From contig SHVT01000012.1 in the NCBI GenBank assembly GCA_009694125.1, positions 1 to 34,433 on the forward strand: a DNA stretch of 34,433 bases, in the 5' to 3' direction. The translations under genes were made by a program, and so were the position numbers. Origin of the DNA: Rhodospirillaceae bacterium. GTDB lineage: Bacteria; Pseudomonadota; Alphaproteobacteria; CACIAM-22H2. Shown one piece after another: positions 24,513 through 32,765 of the stretch. Below the pieces are notes generated by a model. It had not been told where the DNA came from. It saw only the letters and a list, made by a program, of their open reading frames with translations, and ran no database searches. Numbering within the stretch: position 1 is the stretch's first letter; each line of letters starts with the position of its first letter.

Positions 24513-25136
24513 ATGATATTGGAATTATTCGATTTATTGCGGCCGGTCATCTGGCCAGCTATTTCCATCACTTTGGGATTTGGCGGCGTCTGGTTGGGAG
24601 GAAGGCTTGCCGATCGCCGCGAGGTGGTGAAGCGGCGCTATGAGTTCATTGCACGGCAACTCTCTGAATTCTACGCGCCGCTGCTGGGCATCCGCATGGA
24701 GATTCGTGCCCGGAGTGAGGTGCGCCTTCGGATAGACAAAACCGCCAAAGCGGCCTGGCAGGAACTCTGCGAGCAGTCCCGTGAAATTGGAATCGAAGCA
24801 TTGCAGAAACTGACCAAGGAACGAGCCCCTGAGTTTTCTGCGATCACTGACTATGAAAACAAGCAACTTCGAGAAGCACTCCTGCCGGCATATCGAAAGA
24901 TGGTCGAAATCTTCCGCGACAAGTCGTGGTTGGCCGAAGCTGACACGAGAGATTTCTTTCCAACTCTTGTGGAATTCATTGAAATTTGGGATCGGCATAT
25001 CGGTGAGAGCTTGCCGTTCGAGGTCAATATGGCGCTCGGTCACTCCGAGGAAAAGCTTCATCCGCTATACGACAACCTCCAGACCACGCACGACAGGTTG
25101 CGCAGCATTCTTGCAGCAGGCAACGTTGGGAGTTGA
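24513..25136 (+). CDS. membrane-anchored protein of unknown function
   Basis: I do not recognise a named family. The 207 residues start with a membrane helix (~8-28, LLRPVIWPAISITLGFGGVWLG), then RLADRREVVKRRYEFIARQL, FYAPLLGIRMEIRAR and a long all-helical, charged cytoplasmic domain with Trp at TAKAAWQEL, DKSWLAEA and EIWDRH. The DNA is visibly less GC-rich than its neighbours and uses many AT-ending codons, which suggests acquisition by transfer. It begins 18 bases after glmS without a strong ribosome binding site. It could be a regulator or an anchor; nothing in the sequence shows an active site. Confidence 0.6.
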   Translation: MILELFDLLRPVIWPAISITLGFGGVWLGGRLADRREVVKRRYEFIARQLSEFYAPLLGIRMEIRARSEVRLRIDKTAKAAWQELCEQSREIGIEALQKLTKERAPEFSAITDYENKQLREALLPAYRKMVEIFRDKSWLAEADTRDFFPTLVEFIEIWDRHIGESLPFEVNMALGHSEEKLHPLYDNLQTTHDRLRSILAAGNVGS

Positions 25137-25240
25137 GAAAACCTGAAATGCCACCGCAGCGGCCGTCATACAGACCGATCCGGACACCAGACCATAATCC
25201 TGTCTCGCTGGCTGGCATTTATCCACTTGCTCATTGTTCC

Positions 25241-25303
25241 TATCAACATCGCCGCGAGCGCCAGCAATCTCGGTCTCGTATACAAGGCGCAGGGTCGGGC
25301 AAT
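25241..25303 (+). pseudogene. relic of a TPR repeat from a gene like the one at 25663-26889
   Basis: The stretch GCGAGCGCCAGCAATCTCGG at 25254-25273 matches 26158-26177 of the TPR gene with one mismatch, and the similarity continues (SNLGLVYKAQGRA against NNLGLVYQAQGRH). No start, other repeats or further homology were seen. The rest of the gap between 25137 and 25397 is otherwise empty. It looks like a fragment left by recombination between TPR genes. Confidence 0.65.
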
Positions 25304-25397
25304 GGCGCGGCAGCGAGCGGCACCGCGATTTGACGGGCCCCGGAACGGGACCTAGGCTGTGCGTGTCACCAACAACTAAAGCAATAGGGGGGTCGCC

Positions 25398-25601
25398 ATG
25401 GCTGTCGCCCGCGTCATCAAGATCACCGCCGCCTCGACAAAAGGCTTTCAGGATGCGGTCGAGACCGGATTGAGTCGTACCGCCAAGTCCGTGCGCGGCA
25501 TCAGCGGCCTCGAAATCATCGAACAGAAGGCAAAGGTCGTGAAAGGCAAGATCGCGGAGTACCGCGTGACCTTGGAAATCACCTTCATCGTCGAGGAATA
25601 G
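25398..25601 (+). CDS. dodecin family protein
   Basis: ATG 25398 follows a GGGGGG-type ribosome binding site. The 67 residues match dodecins: ARVIKITAASTKGFQDAVE, the helix TGLSRTAKSVRGISGL, then strands EIIEQKAKVVKGKI and EYRVTLEITFIVEE. Dodecins assemble into 12-subunit hollow spheres that store flavins or CoA. The Trp that stacks on the isoalloxazine ring in archaeal and mycobacterial dodecins is not present (region GLEIIEQ), so flavin storage is doubtful and another ligand is possible. Confidence 0.9.
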   Translation: MAVARVIKITAASTKGFQDAVETGLSRTAKSVRGISGLEIIEQKAKVVKGKIAEYRVTLEITFIVEE

Positions 25602-25662
25602 CGCCGTCGCGGATTCGGGACGCAGCCGGCACGGCGGCGTTCTATCTTTAACGCGGACCGCC

Positions 25663-26889
25663 ATGACGAAGCCGATCCACGCCGCCGGCAACCGGGGCAT
25701 CATCCTCGGCGGCGCAACGGCTGTCATTCTTTGGCTCGCGGCCTTGTCGGCCGGCCCGATCGCCGCGCAGACCGATTCCTGGCAGGGTTTCATGGAGGCG
25801 GGCAACCGGTTCCTCCAGCAAGGCAATCTGACCGAGGCCGAGCGCCAATTCCGGGGTGCGGCCGCCGCCGCCGAGGCGTTCGGGCCGGAAGACATGCGGC
25901 TCGGGCTGAGTCTGGTGTCCATCGGCCGCATCCATCTTCGGCTGGGACGATGGGGGATGGCGGAAGGGCTGTTCCGCCGGGCGCTTGCCATCTATGAAAA
26001 GGGCCGCGGGTCCCAGCATCTCGACGTGGCGCTGATCGCCAACGACCTCGCTGAATCCTATCGCGTCCAAGGGCGCTACACCGAGGCCGAGCCGCTTTAC
26101 CTCCGGTCGCTGGCGATTGCGGAAACGGCCCTGGGCGCCGAACATCCCAATGTGGCGGCGAGCGCCAACAATCTCGGTCTCGTCTACCAGGCGCAAGGAC
26201 GACACGCGGACGCTGAGCGGCTGTTTCGGCACGCACTCGCGATCTTCGACAAGGGAACGCCCGACCCGCCCACTTTGGCGCGCGGTCTCGACAATCTGGG
26301 GCAATCGCTCCACCCCCAGGGAAAATACGCCGAGACGGAGTCGATTTTTCGCCGCGCGCTCGCGATCCGGGAAAGGGCCTTGGGCCCCGACCATATCGAG
26401 GTGACAATCGGCCTCAACCAATTGGCCGTGCTTTTCCAAATCCAGGCCAGGTTCGGGGACGCCGAGCCGCTTTATGCCCGGTCGCTGGCGATCGCCGAAA
26501 AGACCTTGGGACCGGACCATCCGAACGTCGCGACCGGCCTCGTCAATTTGGCCGGGCTGTTCGCCGATGCCGGCAAACCCGCTTCGGCCGAACCGCTTTT
26601 TCGCCGAGCCCTGGCGATCCGCGAAAAGGCGATGGGGCCGAACCACGCCGACGTCGCGAGCGCCCTCGACGGCCTCGCCGGTTTATACGCGGGGCAGGCC
26701 CGGCATGGGGAGGCTGAGCCGTTGGCGCGACGGGCGCTCGCCATCTCCGAACTGGCGCTGGGCGCCGATCACCCCTTCGTGGGCAAGGCGTTGGAGACGA
26801 TCGTGGCGATCCTACGCGCGACCGGCCGCGCCGCCGAAGCCGAACCCCTGGAAGCACGGGCCAAGGCCATCCGCGCTCGACGAATTTAG
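25663..26889 (+). CDS. exported tetratricopeptide-repeat protein (kinesin-light-chain type)
   Basis: The 408-residue protein starts with a signal peptide (~12-36, GIILGGATAVILWLAALSAG, cut near AQTDS), then about eight 42-residue TPR units in the pattern Y/F-x2-AEPLYxRSLAIxExxLGPxHPxVAxxLNNLAxLY. Two units, around residues 190-240, are degenerate (DKGTPDPPTLARGLDN). Repeats of this long form mediate protein-protein contacts. No catalytic domain is attached. It is convergent with tviB, 28 bases apart. Repeat DNA of this kind recombines easily, as the relic 360 bases upstream shows. Confidence 0.85.
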   Translation: MTKPIHAAGNRGIILGGATAVILWLAALSAGPIAAQTDSWQGFMEAGNRFLQQGNLTEAERQFRGAAAAAEAFGPEDMRLGLSLVSIGRIHLRLGRWGMAEGLFRRALAIYEKGRGSQHLDVALIANDLAESYRVQGRYTEAEPLYLRSLAIAETALGAEHPNVAASANNLGLVYQAQGRHADAERLFRHALAIFDKGTPDPPTLARGLDNLGQSLHPQGKYAETESIFRRALAIRERALGPDHIEVTIGLNQLAVLFQIQARFGDAEPLYARSLAIAEKTLGPDHPNVATGLVNLAGLFADAGKPASAEPLFRRALAIREKAMGPNHADVASALDGLAGLYAGQARHGEAEPLARRALAISELALGADHPFVGKALETIVAILRATGRAAEAEPLEARAKAIRARRI

Positions 26890-26917
26890 CCCCTCCTATC
26901 GGGCACGGGGTGTCGGC

Positions 26918-28201
26918 CTAGAGCTGGAAGCGGCGGCAGCCCTCGGGAAGGGGTAGGTGTGCCCACATCCCCTTGATGTCGGCGACGAGTGCGCGCGGCT
27001 TGAGCAGCCGCCCGAGACTAGCCGCGTCGAATGCGCGATAGGAATCATGAGCGACGGCGCCGATGACCGCGTCATAGGGCGCGTTTTTCTCGAGCGATGG
27101 CAACAGCTCGATGCCGCAATGACGGCTGGCGTCGTCGGCCTCGGCCAACGCGTCGTGCACATCGATGTCGTGCCCCCATGTCCGCAAATCCTTGATCAGA
27201 TCGACAACCTTGGAATTGCGCAAATCCGGGACGTTCTCCTTGAAGGTCAGGCCGAGAACGAGGATTCGCGCGCCGCCTCCGCAACCGGCCTCGGCCAGCA
27301 TTCGGGCGATGGCCGTGGCGATATAGGCCGCCATCGAATCGTTGATGCGGCGGCCCGCCAGGATGACATCGGGATGGTGCCCGACCTGCTGGGCGCGGTC
27401 GGCGAGCCAGAAGGGATCGACGCCGATGCAATGGCCGCCAACCAGTCCCGGCGAAAACGGCAGGAAGTTCCATTTCGTCCGCGCCGCGGCCAAGACCTGA
27501 TGCATCGAAATGCCGAGGCGGTGGAAGATCATCGTCACTTCGTTGATGAAGGCGATGTTGATGTCCCGCTGCGCGTTTTCGATGACCTTGGCGGCCTCGG
27601 CGGTCTTGATGTCGTGGGCGATGAAGGTGTTGCCGCCGTTGAGCGACCCGTAAATTTCGGCGAGTTTCTTCGCCACCGCCGGGGTCTGACCGGCCACGAC
27701 CTTGGTTATGCGTTCGATCGTATGTTCGCGGTCGCCGGGATTGATCCGCTCCGGGCTGTAACCGAGATGGAAGTCGCGGCCGCAAACCAGGCCCGACGCC
27801 CGCTCCAGGGCGGGGCCGCAGATTTCCTCGGTCACGCCGGGATAGACCGTGCTTTCGAACACAACGATGGCGCCTTTCGCCATGGCCTTGCCCACGGTGC
27901 GGCTCGCGGCCAGCACCGGGCCCAAATCCGGGCGATTGGCCAGGTCCACCGGGGTCGGCACGGCGACGATGTAGATGTCGAAGCCGGCGATATCCTGGGA
28001 ATCGGATGTCGCCTTCAGCGTCGATTGCTTGAGCGTTTCGGAATCCACCTCGCGGGCGCGGTCGTGGCCGGCGCGGATCGCGGTGACGTGGCTGGCATTG
28101 ATGTCGAAACCGGTCACGTCGTGGCGGCGGGCCAGGGCCACCGCGAGCGGGAGGCCGACATAGCCAAGACCGATGACGGCGATGCGTTGAGTCGTTTCCA
28201 C
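26918..28201 (-). CDS. tviB: UDP-N-acetylglucosamine / UDP-GalNAc 6-dehydrogenase (TviB/WbpO type)
   Basis: The start is GTG 28201, with GGAGG five bases upstream; this gives 427 residues, the size of TviB. The enzyme oxidises C6 of UDP-GlcNAc (or GalNAc) to the uronate with two NAD+, for capsule, O-antigen or exopolysaccharide. Evident are the Rossmann motif VIGLGYVGLPLAVAL, VAVPTPVD, VFESTVYPGVTEE, YSPERINPGD, EAAKVIENAQRDINIAF, the catalytic Cys in GLVGGHCIGVDPFWL and the C-terminal LTFKENVPDLRNSKV. The E-N-x-Q-R-D and KWNFLPFSPGL motifs distinguish it from UDP-glucose dehydrogenase. Its substrate is the product of the glmS/glmU pathway encoded 2.4 kb away. No glycosyltransferases are adjacent. 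Confidence 0.9.
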   Translation of the reverse strand: METTQRIAVIGLGYVGLPLAVALARRHDVTGFDINASHVTAIRAGHDRAREVDSETLKQSTLKATSDSQDIAGFDIYIVAVPTPVDLANRPDLGPVLAASRTVGKAMAKGAIVVFESTVYPGVTEEICGPALERASGLVCGRDFHLGYSPERINPGDREHTIERITKVVAGQTPAVAKKLAEIYGSLNGGNTFIAHDIKTAEAAKVIENAQRDINIAFINEVTMIFHRLGISMHQVLAAARTKWNFLPFSPGLVGGHCIGVDPFWLADRAQQVGHHPDVILAGRRINDSMAAYIATAIARMLAEAGCGGGARILVLGLTFKENVPDLRNSKVVDLIKDLRTWGHDIDVHDALAEADDASRHCGIELLPSLEKNAPYDAVIGAVAHDSYRAFDAASLGRLLKPRALVADIKGMWAHLPLPEGCRRFQL

Positions 28202-28325
28202 TCTTCCTCCGGGGTCGCGCGGTGGCCCTTCGTTCTTCGCCCGATTCGGCCCGTCGCGCAAGCTGAGTTATGGGCCGCGAGATCGGCTAGAATGGGTCCC
28301 GGTTTCGGAAACGAAGGTTCTTGAT

Positions 28326-29798
28326 ATGACCGATCGTCGCATTTGGCTGCCGCGCATGGCGCTTGCGGCTTTCGCGTTCGCCCTGGGCGGGTGCGAGATG
28401 AATCCGGCCACCGGCAAACAATCCTTCACCGCCTTCATGGGGCGGCAGGATGAATTGCGGGTCGGCGCCGAGGAGCACCCGAAAATCCTGGCGCAGTTCG
28501 GCGGGGAATATCGCGACCCGGCGATCAGCCGATATATCGGCGAACTCGGCCGGCGAATGGCCGCGAAATCCGAAATGGCCGATTTGAATTTCACCTTCAC
28601 GGTGCTCAACAGCGATGTCGTCAACGCCTTCGCCCTGCCCGGCGGTTATGTCTACGTCACGCGGGGGTTGATGGCGCTGGCCAGCAGCGAAGCCGAACTC
28701 GGCGGCGTCTTGTCCCATGAAATCGGCCACGTCACGGCGCGGCATTCCGCCGAACGCTACAGCAGCTCGGTCGCGGCGGCGATTGGATTGACGCTGCTCG
28801 GCGCCGCCATCGGCGATCGCCAGATCGTCGAAATCGCGCAATACGGCGCCGAGGCTTATCTCGCGTCGTATTCCCGCGAGCAGGAAAGCGAGGCCGACAT
28901 GCTCGGTATCCGCTACCTGACCCGCAATGGCTACAACCCCTTCGGCGTCGCCTCGTTTCTTCGCAAACTCGAATTGGAAAGTGCGCTCCGGGCCAAACTC
29001 GCCGGCAAGCCCGGCGAGGCCGATCGTTTCGACATGATGCAAAGCCATCCGCGAACCTCGGACCGGGTGCAGGCCGCCATCACCCAGGCGCGGGAGGTCG
29101 CGCCCGCCGGCACCGTCCCCGATGGCGGCGAAAATTATCTGCGGGTCATTGATGGACTCTATGTCGATGGCGATCCCGAGAACGGTTTCGTCAAGAGGCG
29201 GCGCTTCATCCACCCGAATTTCCGTTTCCAATTCGAGGTGCCGCCAGGCTTTCGCATCGTCAACGGCGCCCGCCAGGTGACGGCGGTGGGTCCCCAGGAT
29301 TCGCGCATCGTGTTCGACGCCGACCGCAGGCCGCCGAATGCGTCGATGCTCCGCTACGTCCACGACGTCTGGGCGCACAATCTCAGCCTGTCGGCGGTGG
29401 AGCCGCTGACCATCGACGGCATGGAGGCGGCGACCGGCACCGGGCGCGTGACTATCCCCGGCCGCGGCGCCTTCGACGTCCGGCTGGTCGCGATCCGCTT
29501 CGACGCCAACACGGTGTATCGCTTCCGCTTCTACACGGCGCGCGGGCTGACCGAACAACTCGCGCTGCCGCTGCGGCAGACGACCTATAGCTTCCGCCGG
29601 CTGTCCGCGGCGGAAGCCCAGGCGGCCACGCCGTCGCGACTCCGAATCCTCGCCGTGGGCGCCGGCGATACGACCCAAAGCCTCGCCCGCCGCATGGCTT
29701 ATGACGACGAACAGGTCGCCCGTTTCGAGACGCTGAACGGGCTCGCCCCCGGCGAACAGCCGCGCATCGGCAGCCAGGTCAAGATCGTCGCCGATTAG
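28326..29798 (+). CDS. M48-family metalloprotease lipoprotein
   Basis: The 490-residue product has a lipobox ALGGC ending at Cys23, so it is lipid-anchored in the periplasm. The zinc protease core has the active-site helix LSHEIGHVTARHSAERY near 137-153 and the third ligand in EQESEADMLGIRY near 195. FALPGGYVYVTRGLM precedes it, as in BepA/LoiP-type enzymes that clear misassembled outer-membrane proteins. After residue ~270 comes an extra beta-rich region (FRFQFEVPPGFRIVNGARQV), and at the end a LysM-like segment (DTTQSLARRMAYDD through IGSQVKIV). A TPR domain, present in BepA, is absent. It overlaps nothing but is one base from the channel gene. Confidence 0.9.
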   Translation: MTDRRIWLPRMALAAFAFALGGCEMNPATGKQSFTAFMGRQDELRVGAEEHPKILAQFGGEYRDPAISRYIGELGRRMAAKSEMADLNFTFTVLNSDVVNAFALPGGYVYVTRGLMALASSEAELGGVLSHEIGHVTARHSAERYSSSVAAAIGLTLLGAAIGDRQIVEIAQYGAEAYLASYSREQESEADMLGIRYLTRNGYNPFGVASFLRKLELESALRAKLAGKPGEADRFDMMQSHPRTSDRVQAAITQAREVAPAGTVPDGGENYLRVIDGLYVDGDPENGFVKRRRFIHPNFRFQFEVPPGFRIVNGARQVTAVGPQDSRIVFDADRRPPNASMLRYVHDVWAHNLSLSAVEPLTIDGMEAATGTGRVTIPGRGAFDVRLVAIRFDANTVYRFRFYTARGLTEQLALPLRQTTYSFRRLSAAEAQAATPSRLRILAVGAGDTTQSLARRMAYDDEQVARFETLNGLAPGEQPRIGSQVKIVAD

Positions 29799-29799
29799 T

Positions 29800-30600
29800 A
29801 TGGCAGGAAACCAGGGACCGACGCTTTGGGAAGGAGTGCTCCGGCGGCTCCGCTCGCTTTATGAGGGCGACCATGTTGCCGCCTATCGATTTCGTTACGG
29901 TCTTCTCGTGTTCGACGGGTCGACGATTCTGTTCATCATTGTTTCGTCCTTTTTGCCGAGGAGTTCGCTTCTCGAGACCCTCGACCTCGCGATCGGCACC
30001 GTCTTCCTCGCCGATTTCGCCGCGCGGCTGATCGTCAGCCGCAGACGCACGCGTGACCTCTTGCACCCCTCGACCTGGGCCGATGCCGTCGCGATCCTTT
30101 CGTACCTGGCACCGGTGGCCGGGGAGGCGGGCGGCTTTCTCCGCGTCCTGCGTACGTTAAGGCTCCTCCACACCTATCCGATATTGGCGCGGCTGCGCCA
30201 GGATAGCGCGTGGTTCCGCCGCCATGAGGAGATCGGCCTGGCCATCGTGCATCTCGGCGTCTTCCTGTTCATCATGACGGCGATCGTCTACGAGACGCAG
30301 CATCGGGCCAATCCGCTGATCGGCAATTATGTCGACGCGCTCTATTTCACGGTCACGACGCTCACGACGACGGGTTTCGGCGACATCACCCTGCCGGGAA
30401 CGGCCGGCCGGCTTATCTCCGTCCTGATCATGATTTTCGGGGTCACGCTGTTTCTGCGGCTGCTGCGCGCCTTGCTACAGCCGCCGAAGGTGCGGTTCAA
30501 CTGCCCGAGCTGCGGGTTGCAACGTCATGACTTCGACGCGGTGCATTGCAAGGCTTGCGGCGTGGTGCTGAACATTCCCGATGAGGGCGCAGCGTTCTGA
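29800..30600 (+). CDS. six-helix potassium channel-like protein with C-terminal zinc ribbon
   Basis: ATG 29800 comes one base after the protease stop, so the two are co-transcribed. The 266 residues contain S1 (~33-52), S2 (~60-80, TVFLADFAARLIV), S3, an Arg-bearing S4 (FLRVLRTLRLLHTYPI), S5 (~150-172), a pore loop with filter TLTTTGFGDI and S6 (ISVLIMIFGVTLFLRLL). The filter TTGFGD is a variant of the TVGYGD K+ signature and should still favour K+. The last 30 residues hold CPSCG...HCKACG, a four-Cys zinc ribbon where many bacterial channels carry RCK domains. Ligand or redox gating through it is an inference. Confidence 0.87.
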   Translation: MAGNQGPTLWEGVLRRLRSLYEGDHVAAYRFRYGLLVFDGSTILFIIVSSFLPRSSLLETLDLAIGTVFLADFAARLIVSRRRTRDLLHPSTWADAVAILSYLAPVAGEAGGFLRVLRTLRLLHTYPILARLRQDSAWFRRHEEIGLAIVHLGVFLFIMTAIVYETQHRANPLIGNYVDALYFTVTTLTTTGFGDITLPGTAGRLISVLIMIFGVTLFLRLLRALLQPPKVRFNCPSCGLQRHDFDAVHCKACGVVLNIPDEGAAF

Positions 30601-30612
30601 GCGACCACCGGC

Positions 30613-31908
30613 CTAATTGACGAACACCGGCGCGAAGCCGCCGCCGGGAGTGCGGAAATTCGTGGTCTGGCCCTGATAGAGGCGAGCGGCGGTCAACAGC
30701 ACGCGCCCCTCATGGACATAAAGCCGGACATCGGTTTTGCGGATCTCGGGGAGCCCGTCGAGTGTGATCGTCCTTTCGCTCGGCGCCGCGAAATCCTGCG
30801 CGACATAACCGCCTTGCGCGATCGTCGCCCAAACCCCCTTGGTGAGTTTGTCGCCGCGATAGACGGCCTTGCCGCCGTGACCGCCATAGGGCTTGAAAAA
30901 CAACGTCTTGCGAGCCGCCCATAACGATGGCGCGTTCTCCGCCGTCACCGGGACCGTGCGCGGCACACCGGCCGCCAGATCGGCGAGCATGTCCAGCCCC
31001 AGGCCCCAGGCTTGGAGCGATGCGCGATCCGACAGCAGCGCCAGATTCCGCTTGTCGGCATAAAGCGCATGAATACGGGGATTGGGGGTGACGACCGCGG
31101 CGCCGCCGAGATAGGCGCGGCGCAAGGCATCGTGCGCGGGATCGTCGAAGGCGAAATCGACGCAGCGGTTATAAACCAGATCGATGGGCTGCCCGTCGAA
31201 GGACAGGCTTCCGTCATCGTAGCGAAGCCCGGCCGCGTCGGCGATGACCGCCTCGATGCCGTGTTTGTGGAAAAAACGCTTGGCCAACATGAACTCCGGA
31301 TAGAGGTATTGTTCCTCCGGCCGCTCGTCCACGATCGCGATTCGCCGTGGTTTTCCGCTCCTGCCCTGGAGCGCCCATTCCCGCGCGAACATCCTCAACA
31401 CGGCCGCTTCGAATTCCCCGGCATCGGATCGGTTCAACGCGAATTCGACCTCGGTGCAGCAGGCGCGTTGCGCCTTGACCAAAAGCGCGTTCAGGAAGGC
31501 CCCGCCAGCGTTGGTATTGACCTCGATCAACTTCGGCCCGTCGGCCGATAAATGAAAGTCGTAGCCCATGAACACGCCGAGCGGGCCGAAGTCATGCCGA
31601 GCGATCGGCGGCGCCCACGACAAAGCCGCCGCCCGATAGCCAGGCAGCCGCGCGGCCGCCTCGATGGCGCGCACGATCCGCAGCATCACATCGGTGTCGG
31701 ATTTGGCCAGGAATACGGGCGTGTTGGAGAACAGATGCGGCCGCGACCGGATGAAGGTCGCCGAGAAAGCCGGGTCGCCGACCTCGCGATCGAGCGCGTC
31801 GAACAGCTTCTCGCGGTCCAGCGTGAGGCAGAAACACCGTTGGTTCAGGCGCTCGGAGGCGGATCGCGCGTCAGTCGCGCCGGACAGATTCGTCGAATTG
31901 TCGTCCAA
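30613..31908 (-). CDS. ATP-grasp-like protein of unknown substrate
   Basis: The start is TTG 31908, supported by GGAGGA five bases upstream. The 431 residues have two parts. The first is an N-terminal substrate-like domain (SRPHLFSNTPVFLAK, GYDFHLSADGPKLIEVNTN, AGGAFLNALLVKAQRAC). The second is a C-terminal ATP-grasp-like region, with NPRIHALYADKRNLALLSD, TLFFKPYGGHGGKAVYRG, EIRKTDVRLYVHEGRVLL and TNFRTPGGGFAPVFVN. KPYGGHGGKAVY resembles the glycine-rich ATP loop and LIEVNTNAGG a metal/substrate motif of peptide- or glutathione-ligase relatives. It is probably an ATP-dependent carboxylate-amine ligase. No partner gene tells the product. It is convergent with the channel gene. Confidence 0.65.
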   Translation of the reverse strand: MDDNSTNLSGATDARSASERLNQRCFCLTLDREKLFDALDREVGDPAFSATFIRSRPHLFSNTPVFLAKSDTDVMLRIVRAIEAAARLPGYRAAALSWAPPIARHDFGPLGVFMGYDFHLSADGPKLIEVNTNAGGAFLNALLVKAQRACCTEVEFALNRSDAGEFEAAVLRMFAREWALQGRSGKPRRIAIVDERPEEQYLYPEFMLAKRFFHKHGIEAVIADAAGLRYDDGSLSFDGQPIDLVYNRCVDFAFDDPAHDALRRAYLGGAAVVTPNPRIHALYADKRNLALLSDRASLQAWGLGLDMLADLAAGVPRTVPVTAENAPSLWAARKTLFFKPYGGHGGKAVYRGDKLTKGVWATIAQGGYVAQDFAAPSERTITLDGLPEIRKTDVRLYVHEGRVLLTAARLYQGQTTNFRTPGGGFAPVFVN

Positions 31909-32010
31909 CCGTTCCTCCGATTCCGCGCCGCGCCGGTCCCGGCCGCTGGCATCGCTTCCGTATATGTACGAACCGGAGTCCGTGGCGCAAGGGGCGGCGA
32001 TGGAACGCCG

Positions 32011-32765
32011 TCACGAAGGCGTCAGTGAATCCCCTTCCCAGCGCCGCATGAGTTTCTCGCGTTCCCGTTCCTCTCCCGAATCCACGATCGTTTGTAAGGC
32101 GTTGAGCGCCCCCTTCGCATTGGCGCGGGCGAGGCCATGTCCCGCCCAGGGGCGTCGAAGGGCTGGCGCGAGTCCCGGCAACCGTCGACCAGGGCGAGAA
32201 AGTCGCGATGATCGACGTTCCAGGTCTCCTTCATCGCCGCGTTATACCCCACCGGCAGCCAGGGCGCGGCCCGCCGCAACCGGTCCAACGCAGGCGCGAG
32301 GTAGCGTTTTCGCACGGAAAGCACATTGGCGCCGCCGCCGCGATTCCAGATCACCAATTGGAGTCGGCGGCGCAAGGCGATGATTTCGGCGTAGGCCCAA
32401 ATCATCTTGTCCAAGGGCTGGACATCGACATCTTTCTCGCGCGCGCAATAGACCCATTTTTGGCTGACGCAGACAGGAATATCGGGAAATCGATCGGTCG
32501 CGACATCGGCACCGGCGTCGCCTTGAGCGCCGAGAGCGGCGCCGAGCAATTGCCTTAGATGGGTGCGCCGCGCATTGGCCTTCCATACGGCGTACGCAAG
32601 GACGCCCGCCGTCGGCACGGTATAGAGAAGAAAAAACATCGGATCGTAGTCGTTAAAAACTGACACCAGCGTGGCGATCCCGATTCCGCCAATCGCGCTC
32701 CCGAGCTTAAGCGGGGCGTTCGTTGAGTCGAGCCAAAGCCGTTCGGCGCGCGTTTGCGGCCTCAC
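32011..32765 (-). pseudogene. membrane protein of unknown function, frameshifted near its C-terminus
   Basis: GTG 32765 overlaps the stop of the upstream membrane gene as GTGA. Residues ~18-65 contain two membrane helices (GSAIGGIGIATLVSVF; MFFLLYTVPTAGVLAYAVW), followed by a soluble part with PVCVSQKWVYCAREKDVDV and WAYAEIIALRRRLQLVIWNR. After RQPFDAP the present frame turns Arg/Pro-rich and ends at 32022. Restoring one base in the C-run opposite 32149-32152 gives WAGHGLARANAKGALNALQ, TIVDSGEEREREKLMRRW and a stop at 32011, which is much more protein-like. Function unknown. The unbroken gene would be about 251 residues. Confidence 0.65.
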
